This document shows positions 42,826-53,124 of a DNA stretch of 64,000 nucleotides, piece by piece. Positions within the stretch are counted from its first letter, which is position 1; each line of letters begins with the position of its first letter. Location of the stretch: contig NC_080042.1 in the NCBI RefSeq assembly GCF_012489685.1, forward strand, positions 18,862,150 through 18,926,149. The letters are read 5' to 3'. The notes under the pieces are model-generated. The model was given only the letters and a program-made list of their open reading frames with translations, had not been told where the DNA came from and searched no databases. Position numbers and translations under genes: made by a program. Source of the DNA: Lotus japonicus. Its lineage: Eukaryota; Streptophyta; Magnoliopsida; Fabales; Fabaceae.

Positions 42826-43248
42826 TTAATAAGAAACTTCATACAATGGTTGATACACTTGAAAGGGAGGATTTTTCCTCAACTCTCTACATTGTCTACG
42901 CATCACTGCCTTCTCAAGCTCCAGACGATGCTGCCTATGCTCTAAGAGGACTAAGCACTGGCGCAGCTCCTGCCTCTCAGGACCCTCCGCCAACGTCTCC
43001 AGAGCCGCCTCTGTTGCTCTGATTTCCTCATATAGTTCCAGCTCCTTCTGGAAGAAAAATTGCATTTCTTCCATGAATCTGAGGAAGCGTCTGAGGACGT
43101 TGTCCATTTTTGGACTCAGGCTCATGCCTAATAGCCGGTTTGTCAGGGTATAGACGCTCGGTTCCTCTGGATGGCGTACATTGATGAAGAGATCTTCATC
43201 AAAGGCTTTCTTCCTCAACTTCTCGATGCATGCTATGAAGGATGCCAT
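42826..43248 (-). CDS. Conserved antisense ORF of the SIRE element, 140 aa (copy 1)
   Basis: Starts MASFIACIEKLRKKAFDEDL and lies opposite to gag-pol, between the envelope-like ORF and the PPT. Most of it is helical and charged (FQKELELYEEIRATEAALE, LEHRQHRLELEKAVMRRQCR), suggesting a coiled coil. The copy in the second SIRE unit (61605-61994) differs at about 23 of 129 residues, yet both are fully open while gag, pol and envelope-like ORFs in the same elements carry many stops. A TATA box (TTATAAATAGC) lies about 55 bases upstream of the ATG. No signal peptide or known domain recognised. Function unknown; an antisense regulator or accessory protein of the element is possible. Confidence 0.65.
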   Translation of the reverse strand: MASFIACIEKLRKKAFDEDLFINVRHPEEPSVYTLTNRLLGMSLSPKMDNVLRRFLRFMEEMQFFFQKELELYEEIRATEAALETLAEGPERQELRQCLVLLEHRQHRLELEKAVMRRQCRELRKNPPFQVYQPLYEVSY

Positions 43249-43301
43249 TGCAATTTTAAGTTCAAGTGAAAATGAGATATGAAGACTGATATGGTTTAAC
43301 C

Positions 43302-43314
43302 GCTATTTATAAGC
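43302..43314 (-). promoter_or_regulatory. TATA box for the antisense ORF (copy 1)
   Basis: Minus strand GCTTATAAATAGC, 54-66 bases before the ATG at 43248. Same sequence and spacing in copy 2 (62048-62060). Confidence 0.6.
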
Positions 43315-44052
43315 TAAGTTCAGTCTACAGAAGTTAATGCTGAAGCAGTTTCTCGAGGATTATTTATTGGTAACAGAAGTTTACCTTAACTCTTTGGCCG
43401 GTGGTAAACGTTCAACCGTTTTCATTTAATTTTCTGCATATGCATTAATTAAAAACGTTTTTCTTTAAATTTTTCTTGAATTTCTTTTTCTTTTCTCCAT
43501 CTTTTTACACTTAGACCCTTCCTAAGCGGGAGTACCTTGTACTTCAAGCTAAGTTTTTCACACCCCGTGCTTTTTGCTTATGACAAAAAGGGGGAGTATA
43601 ACCCAGTTTTTATGTGTAAGCTGTGCTAGTGTGATTTCTTTTTCCTTTTGGAGAATTTAAGAGTTCCACTCTTATGACCATAGATGTGTCACTGGGCATA
43701 TACAAGGAATACATTTTCACTTCCTCTGAAGTGATACTAGTTGACTCTGATACCTTTACTCTGCTCATGACTCTGAATACTTATGCGCTCTGATTATTTC
43801 ATCTCAACTATGTCATATATTCTTACTCTGAACTCTCTCATTATCTAGCTTAGAATCTAGATATTACTAATATTTTCATTAAGTCATAAATTCAGGGGGA
43901 GCTAAGCTCATAATCAAGCTGTGACTTGGATTCAAAATGAGCAACATAAATCATTCACCTCAGGATAAGTTTATCTCTATTCTCTAAACTTTGAGTGGAT
44001 TCAGTTTATTGTTCAAGAATTGTTCATCAAAATACTTGGTTTTGTCATCATC
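43315..44052 (+). other. 3' untranslated region of SIRE copy 1 with extra purine tracts
   Basis: Non-coding. Two purine-rich tracts resemble the true PPT: GACAAAAAGGGGGAGTA (about 43582-43597) and CAGGGGGAGCTAAG (about 43893). Copy 2 has both (about 62312 and 62620). Confidence 0.5.
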
Positions 44053-44065
44053 AAAAAGGGGGAGA
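44053..44065 (+). promoter_or_regulatory. Polypurine tract before LTR2
   Basis: AAAAAGGGGGAGA directly before the LTR start TGTAAGATC. Confidence 0.9.
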
Positions 44066-44066
44066 T

Positions 44067-45145
44067 TGTAAGATCAAGTTTTGATCTAGTAGTACAACTC
44101 TATGTTTTGATGATTTCAAGTTATCTATTAAGTATGAACAATTATGGTACTCTAACGCTGTTTTCTGAGTGTTCAAATGACAGGCCAAGACTCTGGTCCT
44201 ATCTCACATGATTCAGAAGCACAATGCTCAAAGAGTAACCTCTGCAACACTTTCGCACGTACTATGTTCAATCTGAATAGTAGATCAAGCTTCAGAAGAT
44301 CTGAAGATTATAAAGCTCTGATATGGATTCAGCTCACTAGAAGCTCTGAAGGATCAGAAGCACTGAAGGATCAGACGCTCTGAAGGATCAGAAGCTCTGA
44401 AGCATCAGAAGCTGAGTAGTGAAGACTCTGAAGTCCAAGAGTAAGCTGGCTCTGAAGACCAAGTACTTCACCTCTGAGTCCAGAAGCAGAAGGTACAAAG
44501 GTCAGAGGATCCAAGCTTCCCTCTGACTCTGATCATCAAGCTTCACAAGTTCCAAGATGAAGCATCACTTTGATCAGAAGTCAACAAGGTTGAAGGTCAT
44601 GTCGCTATCCAAAGTACAAAAGCAATTGTACCATTCCTGACGACCTTAAATAACTAATTCAGCCACAACGGAACCTGGAAATTCCAGATCTGCCCTCCAA
44701 CGGTAGCATCTCCATGAAACGTTCAAACCCTAATCCTTGGAGTATAAAAAGAGGCTGAAGATTGAAAGATGCAGTTGAAGAAATAACTTTATCACGCGCA
44801 AGAAATATTTCAAATCTTCTTAGCAATCTTTCTTCAAATAGAACTAAGCGTGTTTACTATCAGCTTTTGAAGAAGCACTTATTTGTAAACCCAATACATT
44901 CAAACAGTTGTTTGATTTACCTTTAGGAGATCAAGGTTGATCGGATCCTAGAGAAGACTAAGAGAGTGAATCTTAGTGTTAGCTAAGTCAGTGTATTGTT
45001 AGTCACTTTTGCAGGTAGCAAGTGCAGTTGTAACAAAACTCTTATCTTTGGTGTTCGAAGAGATTTATTTAAATCTCAAGTGGGTTGAGCTTCTAGTTGT
45101 AAAACGCTATTCAAACCCCCCTTTTTATCGTTTTTCATACCTTCA
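44067..45145 (+). repeat. SIRE LTR2, shared by both copies
   Basis: 1079 bp. TATA box TATAAAAAGA at 44743-44752. Compared with the minus-strand LTR it lacks about 130 bases near the 3' end. A CTGAAGGATCAGA-type short tandem lies at about 44345-44410. Preceded by a PPT and followed by a PBS, so it faces both internal regions. Confidence 0.92.
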
Positions 45146-45147
45146 AT

Positions 45148-45159
45148 TGGTATCAGAGC
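45148..45159 (+). promoter_or_regulatory. PBS of SIRE copy 2
   Basis: TGGTATCAGAGC, two bases after LTR2. Confidence 0.94.
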
Positions 45160-45220
45160 GCAAGTTCTGATTACCACACCTAACATTGTTCAGTGATCCG
45201 GGCCGGTGTGAAAAACTAAA

Positions 45221-47040
45221 ATGGCTGCCACCATTGAAACGCAAAAAGATGTCTACAGTGCAAAGCCTCCTAGGTTTGATGGGCAAAGATTTGAATACTG
45301 GAAAGACAGGATTGAAAGCTTCTTTCTGGGCTTTGATGCAGATCTCTGGGATATTATAGTGGATGGCTACGAGCGTCTAGTTGATGCTGATGGCAAGAAG
45401 ATCTCAAGATTAGAGATGTCTGCAGAACAAAAGAAGCTTTAATTACTGCATCATAAAGCTAGAACTATTCTTCTAAGTGCTATCTCTTACGAAGAATATC
45501 AAAAGCTCACAGATCGTGAGTATGCTAAGGGTATCTTTGATTCATTAAAGATGACCCATGAAGGAAACAAGAAGGTGAAGGAATCAAAGGCGCTGGTCTT
45601 AATCAGAAAGTATGAATCCTTCCAAATGGAGTCCAGTGAGTCCATTGAGGACATGTTCTCCAGATTTAAGTTTACTCATTGCTGGAATTAGACCTCTCAA
45701 CAAGAGCTACACAACAGCTGATCATGTCATGAGAATTTTGAGAGGCCTTCTTGAAAGCTGGATGCCTCTGATAACTTCTTTGGAACTTACAAGAGATGTT
45801 GATCATATGAGTCTGGAAAAACTCATAAGCATACTGAAGTGTCATGAACTGAAGCGTTCTGAACATCAGGATCAGAAGAAGAAATCTATAGCCATGAAAT
45901 CCAAATCTGAAAAGGCTAAAGCTCTCCAAGCAGAAGAAGAAGAATCTGAAGAAGCCTCTAAAGATTCTGATGAGGATGAGCCGACTCTGATCTCCAGAAG
46001 GCTTAACCGCATCTGGAAGCACAGGCAGAGCAAGTACAAAGGCTCTGGAAAGTATAAAGGAAAGAATGAATCTTCCTCTGGTCAGAAGAAGTCTTCATCA
46101 AAGGAAGTCACATGCTTTGAATGCAAAGAATCAGGGCATTACAAGAGTGATTGTCCCAAGCTGAAAAAGGACAAGAAGCCAAAGAAGCATTTCAAAGCTA
46201 AGAAAGGCCTCATGGTGACTTTTGATGAATCAGAGTTAGAGGATGTTGACTCTGATGGAGAAGTTGTTGAAGGACTCATGGCTACTGTCAAGAACAAAGA
46301 AGCAGAGTCAAAAGAAGCAACTAATTCTGAATCAGCATCAGAGGAAGATCCAGACTCCGACGATGAAAACGAGGTATTCGCTTCCTTCTCAACCTCTGAA
46401 CTTAAATGTGCTTTGTCTGATATCATGGATAAATATAACTCTCTCTTGACTAAGCATAAAAGGTTGAAAAATGAATTAACTGTTGCTTCTGGAACTTCTA
46501 CTGAACATGAGAAAATTATTTCTGAACTGAAAGAAAATAATCATGCTTTAGTTAACTCTAACTCTGTGCTTAAAAATCAAATTATCAAGTTAGAAGAAGT
46601 TGTTGCATGTGATGTCTCTGATATAAAGAATGAATATAAAATGAAAAATCCTTTCAAAGATTCCTAGCTAAAAGCGTAGATAGAAGCTTGATGGCTTCAA
46701 TGATCTATGGCGTTAGCAGAAATGGGATGAGTGACATTGGCTATTCTGGACCAAGTAGAAATGAGCCTCCTATGCCTAAGGCCAAACCTCTACATGAACA
46801 GTTTGTACCCTCTAGTACCATTTTGCCTGAATCATTGCCTGCTAAAATTGCTAAACCCTTTCGTAAAAAGGGAACTCCTTCTTTGCTTAAATATCATGCT
46901 CAAATTCCGTTACAATATCATGTTGAGAAACCCAAGGTCATCAGAACCTCTGGGGTAACTAACAAGAAAGGACCCAGAAAATGGGTACCTAAGGACAAGA
47001 TTATCTATGTTGCAGATATCCTTGATTGCTCCACTGAAAC
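45221..47040 (+). pseudogene. SIRE copy 2 gag, broken
   Basis: Begins MAATIETQKDVYSAKPPRF. A stop at 45440 (TAA where copy 1 has TAC) and a 1-base insertion near 45670 interrupt it. Frame 45612-46667 carries SLLIAGIRPLNKSYTTADHV, a Lys/Glu-rich segment, the zinc knuckle CFECKESGHYKSDC and an acidic tail. A deletion near 46640 shifts the frame again, and 46688-47119 completes the linker to protease. Less decayed than copy 1. Confidence 0.9.
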
Positions 47041-48146
47041 ACCAATCATGGTATCTGGACAGTGGATGCTCGCGTCACATGACGAGAGAAAGGCGTATGT
47101 TCCAAGAGCTAAAACTTAAGCCTGGAGGCGAAGTTGGCTTTGGAGGAAATGAGAAGGGTAAAATTGTTGGTTCTGGTACTATTGGTATTGATAACAGTCC
47201 ATGCATTGATAATGTTCTGTTAGTAGATGGATTAAATCACAACTTATTGTCAATAAGCCAATTAGCTGACAAGGGTTATGATATTATCTTCAATCAAAAG
47301 TCCTGCAGGGCTGTAAGTCAGATCGATGGCTCTGTTCTGCTTAACAGCAAGAGGAGGAACAACACTTATAAGATCAGATTATCTGAGTTGGAAACTCAGA
47401 AAGTATAGTGCCTTCTTTCTGTTAATGAGGAGCAATGGGTATGGCATAGACGGTTAGGGCATGGCAGTATGAGAAAGATTTCTCAACTGTGTAAGCTTGA
47501 CCTTGTCAGGGGCTTACCCACTCTGAAGTTCTCTTCAGATGCTCTTTGTGAAGCATGTCAGAAAAGGCAAATTTACAAAAGTCCCTTTCAAGGCTAAGAA
47601 TGTTGTTTCCACCTCAACGCCGTTGGAACTTCTGCATATCGACCTATTTGGACCAGTAAAAACTGAGTCTATAGGTGGCAAGAGATATGGGATGGTCATT
47701 GTTGACGACTATAGCCGCTGGACATGGGTAAAATTTCTATCCCGCAAGGATGAGGCTCATTCTGTGTTCTCTACCTTTATTGCCCAAGTGCAAAACGAGA
47801 AGGCTTGTAGGATTATGCGTGTCAGAAGTGATCATGGTGGAGAGTTTGAGAATGACAAGTTTGAGAGTCTGTTTGATTCCTATGGAATTGCACATGATTT
47901 CTCTTGTCCTAGAACCCCTCAACAAAATGGGGTTGTTGAGAGGAAGAACAGAACTCTTCAGGAGATGGCTAGAACCATGCTTCAAGAAACTGACATGGCA
48001 AAGCACTTTTGGGCAGAGGCAGTAAACAGAGCATGTTACATTCAGAACAGAATCTCTATGAAACCAATTCTGAATAAGACTCCTTATGAATTGTGGAAGA
48101 AAGTAAAACCCAACATTTCTTATTTTCATTCTTTTGGCTATGTTTG
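47041..48146 (+). pseudogene. SIRE copy 2 protease and integrase, cut by gypsy solo LTRs
   Basis: Protease WYLDSGCSRHMTRERRMF, then LLVDGLNHNLLSISQLADKG, a stop at 47406 and the pre-integrase motif HRRLGHGSMRKI. A 1-base insertion lies in an A-run near 47560. The integrase core is complete (HIDLFGPVKT, RSDHGGEFEN, PQQNGVVERKNRTLQ). The reading frame is interrupted at 48147 by a gypsy LTR and resumes at 56264; the 5 bases GTTTG at 48142-48146 are repeated at 56264-56268. Confidence 0.9.
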
Positions 48147-48946
48147 TGTAACACCCCGATTTTGGTGGCGTCACTTTAGTAACCAAAAAGAAATTTAAAG
48201 CGGAAAAACGTGAATATTTTTTTTTCGATCGATATTTGTTTTAGTAAATAAAAGACTTGTCGAAATAAAGACTTATCGACGAAAGATAAACATGACTAAT
48301 TTACAGATATATATACAATCCCCACAGTATGTAACATGCTACATCACGAGTGACCTCTAGTGACGGAAAAGTAGTGCCTGACGGCAAATATGTACAGACA
48401 AAATATGAGGTCAGTATTATGAATACAGTCCTCCAAACGAAAGTAGGTCAGCCCAAAACAGCCCGAATGTAACACCCCGATTTCGGTGGCGTCACTTTAG
48501 TAACAAAAGTAAACTTAATGCGGAAAAACGTGAATATTTTTTTTGTTATAATAACATAGACAAGACTGAAATAGATAAAACCCAAATGCGGAAAATAACA
48601 GAACAATATACAATATATATAACAGCCCCCGCTGTAAGTAGCAACCTCGTCACGAGTAACCTCCAGTGACGGAAAGAAGAAACATGTAACGCCCGTAGGC
48701 AATATGTACAAACCAAATATAAAGGTGAAGTGTCCGCAACACCATCCCTCAAAACTGAGAATAAGCTGGCCCATCGGCCTGAAAAGACCTCCTAAGTCCA
48801 ACCAACTCTCTGTGATTCCCGTAAAGAAACCACACAAAAAGCTATAGGCGGAACTACCCTGTCCCCAAAGAAACAAATGATGTTCAGAGCTAAGACTCTA
48901 CTCCTACACTAATCCTATCTCGAGGAGCTCACACCAGCACTAAAAC

Positions 48947-49426
48947 CTACACGCTGGCATGATTGTCGTCTGAATCAGAATCCAGAACGACCAAGTCTAC
49001 AAACACTATCCGACCTCCCCTCGCTACCGCAATGCGCTCCGGTCCTGGACTAACGGGCTTTGGGCCCGAACCATGATCATCAATGATCGCAACGGTGGGT
49101 GTGCTGGACTCTGCTGAATGCACTCCCACAGGCTCCTCCTCGGAGGGGTCCTCATCATCCGAAGACGACGGTGGCGGCGGTGCTCCTCCTAATCCTGGTC
49201 CGCAGTGCACACCAGGTGGCAAGTTGAAGCTGACGGTGCTCCTCCTCAGTACTCCTTCCATCAAGCGTCCTTCCCTATCTACCCTATCCTCCATGATCCT
49301 CCCGGAATACGTCCCGCGATGGCTAGCGGGGTCTACCACCCACGAACCGGGGTCATCCTGGTCAATCATCTCGTATCTAATCCCCCCCGAAGGGTGGACC
49401 ATTGTGAACCAGTCCGCAATGGACAT
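48947..49426 (-). CDS. LTR ORF homologue in the inner solo LTR, 159 aa
   Basis: Starts MSIADWFTMVHPSGGIRYEM at 49426, directly after an acceptor-like CCTTTTGTCAG. Conserved motifs: DPGSWVVDPASHRGTYSGR, IMEDRVDREGRL, LPPGVHCGPG. After a shorter Pro/Ser/acidic middle, the tail reads IVFVDLVVLDSDSDD, a strong SUMO-interacting-motif look-alike. It remains fully open although it sits in a solo LTR with no other genes. It differs widely from the 223-aa version outside the motifs, so the conservation of motifs and start site is informative. Function unknown. Confidence 0.65.
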   Translation of the reverse strand: MSIADWFTMVHPSGGIRYEMIDQDDPGSWVVDPASHRGTYSGRIMEDRVDREGRLMEGVLRRSTVSFNLPPGVHCGPGLGGAPPPPSSSDDEDPSEEEPVGVHSAESSTPTVAIIDDHGSGPKPVSPGPERIAVARGGRIVFVDLVVLDSDSDDNHASV

Positions 49427-51649
49427 CTGACAAAAGGCGTTGTCCGCCAAAACACACACAGAAGACGCGAGGGTCAACTCCAAAGAACTATGTAGATAAT
49501 AAACCCAATAGGTACAGATAAGAAATAGCCGCTTAGGCTTATAGCTAGGGATAACATCCTAGGGTTGCATATTCCACAAAGCACATAACGACAATAATAA
49601 CATTTAACATGCATCAGGTAAGATCAACAATTATCAATCACACTCAACAACTAAGTCAGTATGCATGTTGCATGACATGATATGACGGTTAACCCAGTTA
49701 ACCACATGCATTCCGGAAAGGGATGGACATCAAACGGATCAGCCCTAACACCAGCCACGGTGGGACCATTTCGGCCCGCGTGCCTCTTACTCCAACAATA
49801 ACGGTAGTCAGATCAGCCGTAACCCGTAGGTCTGCCATTTCGGTCTGCTACAAGAGACGTCTACAAACGCTCTTACACGGCATTCCGGGTCTTATGACCA
49901 TTTTGGAAACCGACGAGGTCCACAGTACGTCCTGTGTTAATACCTCATTAATGTTGCATGAATGCAGGATGATTAGTCAAACAACGTCTCCGAATCTCAC
50001 TCGACACGTCGCCACGTGTTCTAGCTAAATTAAAGTCTCTAAAAGCTTACCCTAAGGTAACAGTCGATTCTGCGACAAAAGACACATCTTCACAACAACA
50101 CATAACTCATGATGATCTCCAAATCATCCGACTTATCTCAATCCGATGGTCAAAACTGCTCAACGAGCAAGAGTATCAACATACTCGGAAACTATCAATT
50201 TCCCGGACTTATCCCCAGGATAGTCCAACAACACGGCTGCTCCAACAGCACAAGAGCATCAACATACTCAATACTTCTCAACTCCTCAACACTTGGATCC
50301 GACGACACTTCTCGTTTTCCAAAACTAAGATTTGCATCCGAAGCTTCCTTTCGAGTTTGTTATCATTATTTGAAGATTTAGAGGTTGTTTAATGTCTTAT
50401 GAATTTTCTTTTCAAAATAATATCCTTTTAGTCTTATCGCAAAATCTTATAAGTTCTCGGGATCTCCTAATCCCCAAATGACACCAGAGAATGTCTCGAT
50501 CCATGGAACACCATAACAAGGCCCGAATCTCATTCGTCCTATCAAACTTTCTCAAAACTCTCAAAATAAAATCGGCAAGACCTGCCCGCTATTCTCACTA
50601 TTCAGAATCACAGATTTCATTGCAAAAACATAATTAACTCAGCACAATCAACCAACATGTCATATATCAACATATTATGCAATAACCACGTAGCACTTAG
50701 CATATAAGGCATGCACCACACATCCTAAATTACCCACATAGCACTTAGCATGTAATTCACTCTCAGAAACATTCAGTAGATGAATCATCTACATTGTCAG
50801 CCGAAGCCTCAGAAAACATTTTTCCAATCAAACACAAACAAGTGCATAAACAGTAAACAATGTCGAAGGCATCGACCCTAAGCATTAACTAGAGATTCAG
50901 TGAGTAGCCCTCACCTGTAGGTTCTCCAGAGTGATCTTCGAACTCTTCCTCACAAGCAAAGCGTTGCTCCTCAGGAAATTCCTCAAAAGCACCTTTAAAG
51001 TAAAACCACAGAATACTATCAGAATCTATCGGAAACTAAGCTATCAAAACTTACTAAGGTTACACGAAGTAGTATATACTCCGAGGTACGATAATCTAGC
51101 GCGAAATGACAAGTTTTCGGAAAAGGAAATTTTCCCCCTCAAAGGGCTCGGCCACTTTTGGTAATTGTGGGGCTCGATTTTTCTTCGATCAAACTTGGTT
51201 CCTATGCTATCATTAGCCGTAACTAAGGGTATTCTAAACTCGGAAAAATTATCGGATCAAAAACTGTCGCAGGGGTATTTTGGTCATGATTTTTAACTTA
51301 GAATTTCAAAACTGAAATCCCAAAAAGCAAATTTGACAGGGACGTCACTAACGACGTTTATGACAACTAATCCTACTAGCACTAAGCTAAGGCGATAGTT
51401 TTCAGCCCAAAAGACGAAGCTTTACTCCAAAAATGGGTATTTGAGGCATAAATTGATTCCGACGGAATTTCGGCGACATAACGGAAAAACTAATCCGACA
51501 GAAGTGATCTTGGGCACGTAAGGAAGGTGTTTAGAATCAAAAATGAAATATTCAGGATAGTTTTGCAAAAACCTCAAAACTATCAGCTCAGAAAAGTCTA
51601 CAGAAAAGCTATGGAAAAAGCGATCAGAGGTAAGGATTAGCGACTATAC
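49427..51649 (-). other. Predicted intron of the inner solo LTR
   Basis: Donor TTCGAG|GTATAG at 51649, about 140 bases after the TATA. Acceptor GTCAG ends at 49427, abutting the ATG. Inside are the hairpin GAGTAT-CAAC-ATACTC (50171-50186) and CCATTTCGG motifs (49768, 49838) that resemble the chromovirus loop core CCATTCCCG. Confidence 0.5.
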
Positions 51650-51790
51650 CTCGAAACCTTGAAGTAGCAACTGATTAATCGACGATCAAGCAAGGATTGA
51701 ACAAAAGCTCTTCTTCCTTCCTCTTCAATGGAGCTCGCGGATCTGGGAGAGAAATGGAGGAGTTTTTGTGATTTTTCTCACCTTTCTTGC

Positions 51791-51798
51791 TATATATA
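51791..51798 (-). promoter_or_regulatory. TATA box of the inner solo LTR
   Basis: TATATATA on the minus strand, about 140 bases before the donor. The upstream context TTTTACCGCG is a degraded version of the TTTCCCGC seen in the young elements. Confidence 0.55.
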
Positions 51799-52671
51799 GA
51801 GGTTGGCAAAACGCGGTAAAATGAAAGTTTCGCGAATCTGATTTTTCCGGCTTCATTCTCCATGAATTCTAAGATATGTTTTGGCGAAAGAATTCCAAAA
51901 CTAAAATGAGGTCTCCTTGTATTTTTGGTAACTAATGCAAAGTCGGTGTAAAACTATTTTACCCGATAAGTTGCTTTTTGCATCGAATGTCGGAATAGAA
52001 GACTTCCTTCTGAAGAAAGATTGAAATCATCAAGAGAAATGGGTGTACGCGTGTGGAATATTCATTTGATGTTCCGAATAGAAAAAGTCTTCATTGTCGG
52101 GTGTTCTAGGGTTTTGAAATACCAGGGTTTCGGTTTCGGCAAACTTCCGATGATTGGAATCAGACGTTCGTAGATCCTAGAGTTTCGCCTCGAAACGATT
52201 GTGATATATGGAAAAAGAGAAGTTCTAACATTTCTCTGAAGATTTTTGGAATTAACTTCCATCGTGCCTATAAGTGAAAACTAGCTATATACTAGGGTTT
52301 CTGACCTAGGTTAAGCGTGTAACGATCGCGCTATAACTTTTATCGATCATGATGCAATCCTTAGACTTTTCCTGAACTTTCTCCTTCATAATTTTATTTC
52401 ATTTGGTAACTCTAGTTCAAGTTTCCCTTCACGATACATCAACCCTAATCGTGAATAAGATTCTATTTACTTGGCATAAGTTTAAAAACTTGGGCCTTAC
52501 ACCGAAGACCTCCTAGTCCGACCAACTCCCTGTGACTCCCGTAAAGAGAACCACACAAAAAGCTAAAGGTCGGGGACCTACCCTGCCCCAAAATGAGAAA
52601 ACTGAAGATCAGAGCCACAACACTACTCCTACCCTAATCCTGTCTAGAGGAGTACACCACAACACTCCCAG

Positions 52672-53124
52672 CTACGCATCGCCAAGATCATCGTCTGAAT
52701 CTGAATCCAAGACGACGATGTCTATGACTGCATCGGTACTCACGGCGGGTCCTACGGGTACTGCACCCGATCCCAAATCAACGGTAGCCGCGACGGTGGG
52801 TGAGCTAGACTCAGATGAAGTCCCTCCTACAGGCAACTCCTCCGAAGGGTCCTCCTCGTCCTCAGGCGACGGTGGTGGTGGTACTACAACTCCAGGGCCA
52901 CAGTGCACACCCGGTGGTAGGTTGAAGCTGACGGTGTAGCATCTCAAGACTCCATGCGTCAAGTTTCCCATTCGGTCAACGTGGTCCTCCATTATTCGCC
53001 CTGAATAAATAGCTCGGTGACCGGCGGGGTCGACCACCCATGAGCCCGGGGTGTCCGTATCCAACAACTCGTACCTAGACCCCCCCGAAGGGACGACCAT
53101 CTCGAACCAGTCGGCCATCGACAT
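52672..53124 (-). CDS. LTR ORF homologue in the outer solo LTR, 150 aa
   Basis: Starts MSMADWFEMVVPSGGSRYEL at 53124 directly after GGGGGCTAG. It keeps TPGSWVVDPAGHRAIYSGR, IMEDHVDRMGNL, LPPGVHCGPG and the tail IDIVVLDSDSDDD. The middle is short and Pro/Glu-rich. The frame is open and the protein ends at Asp-Ala. The tail motif (three hydrophobics followed by D-S-D-S-D) is shared with the inner copy. Function unknown. Confidence 0.65.
   Translation of the reverse strand: MSMADWFEMVVPSGGSRYELLDTDTPGSWVVDPAGHRAIYSGRIMEDHVDRMGNLTHGVLRCYTVSFNLPPGVHCGPGVVVPPPPSPEDEEDPSEELPVGGTSSESSSPTVAATVDLGSGAVPVGPAVSTDAVIDIVVLDSDSDDDLGDA

Larger units (their letters stand above)
48468..52501 (-). mobile_element. 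Inner gypsy solo LTR (4034 bp)
   Basis: TGTAACACCCCGATTTCGG...GGGCCTTACA on the plus strand, flanked by perfect CCGAA duplications (48463-48467, 52502-52506). No internal region. It is inserted in the R/U5 part of the outer solo LTR. TATA box TATATATA at 51791-51798. Confidence 0.92.
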
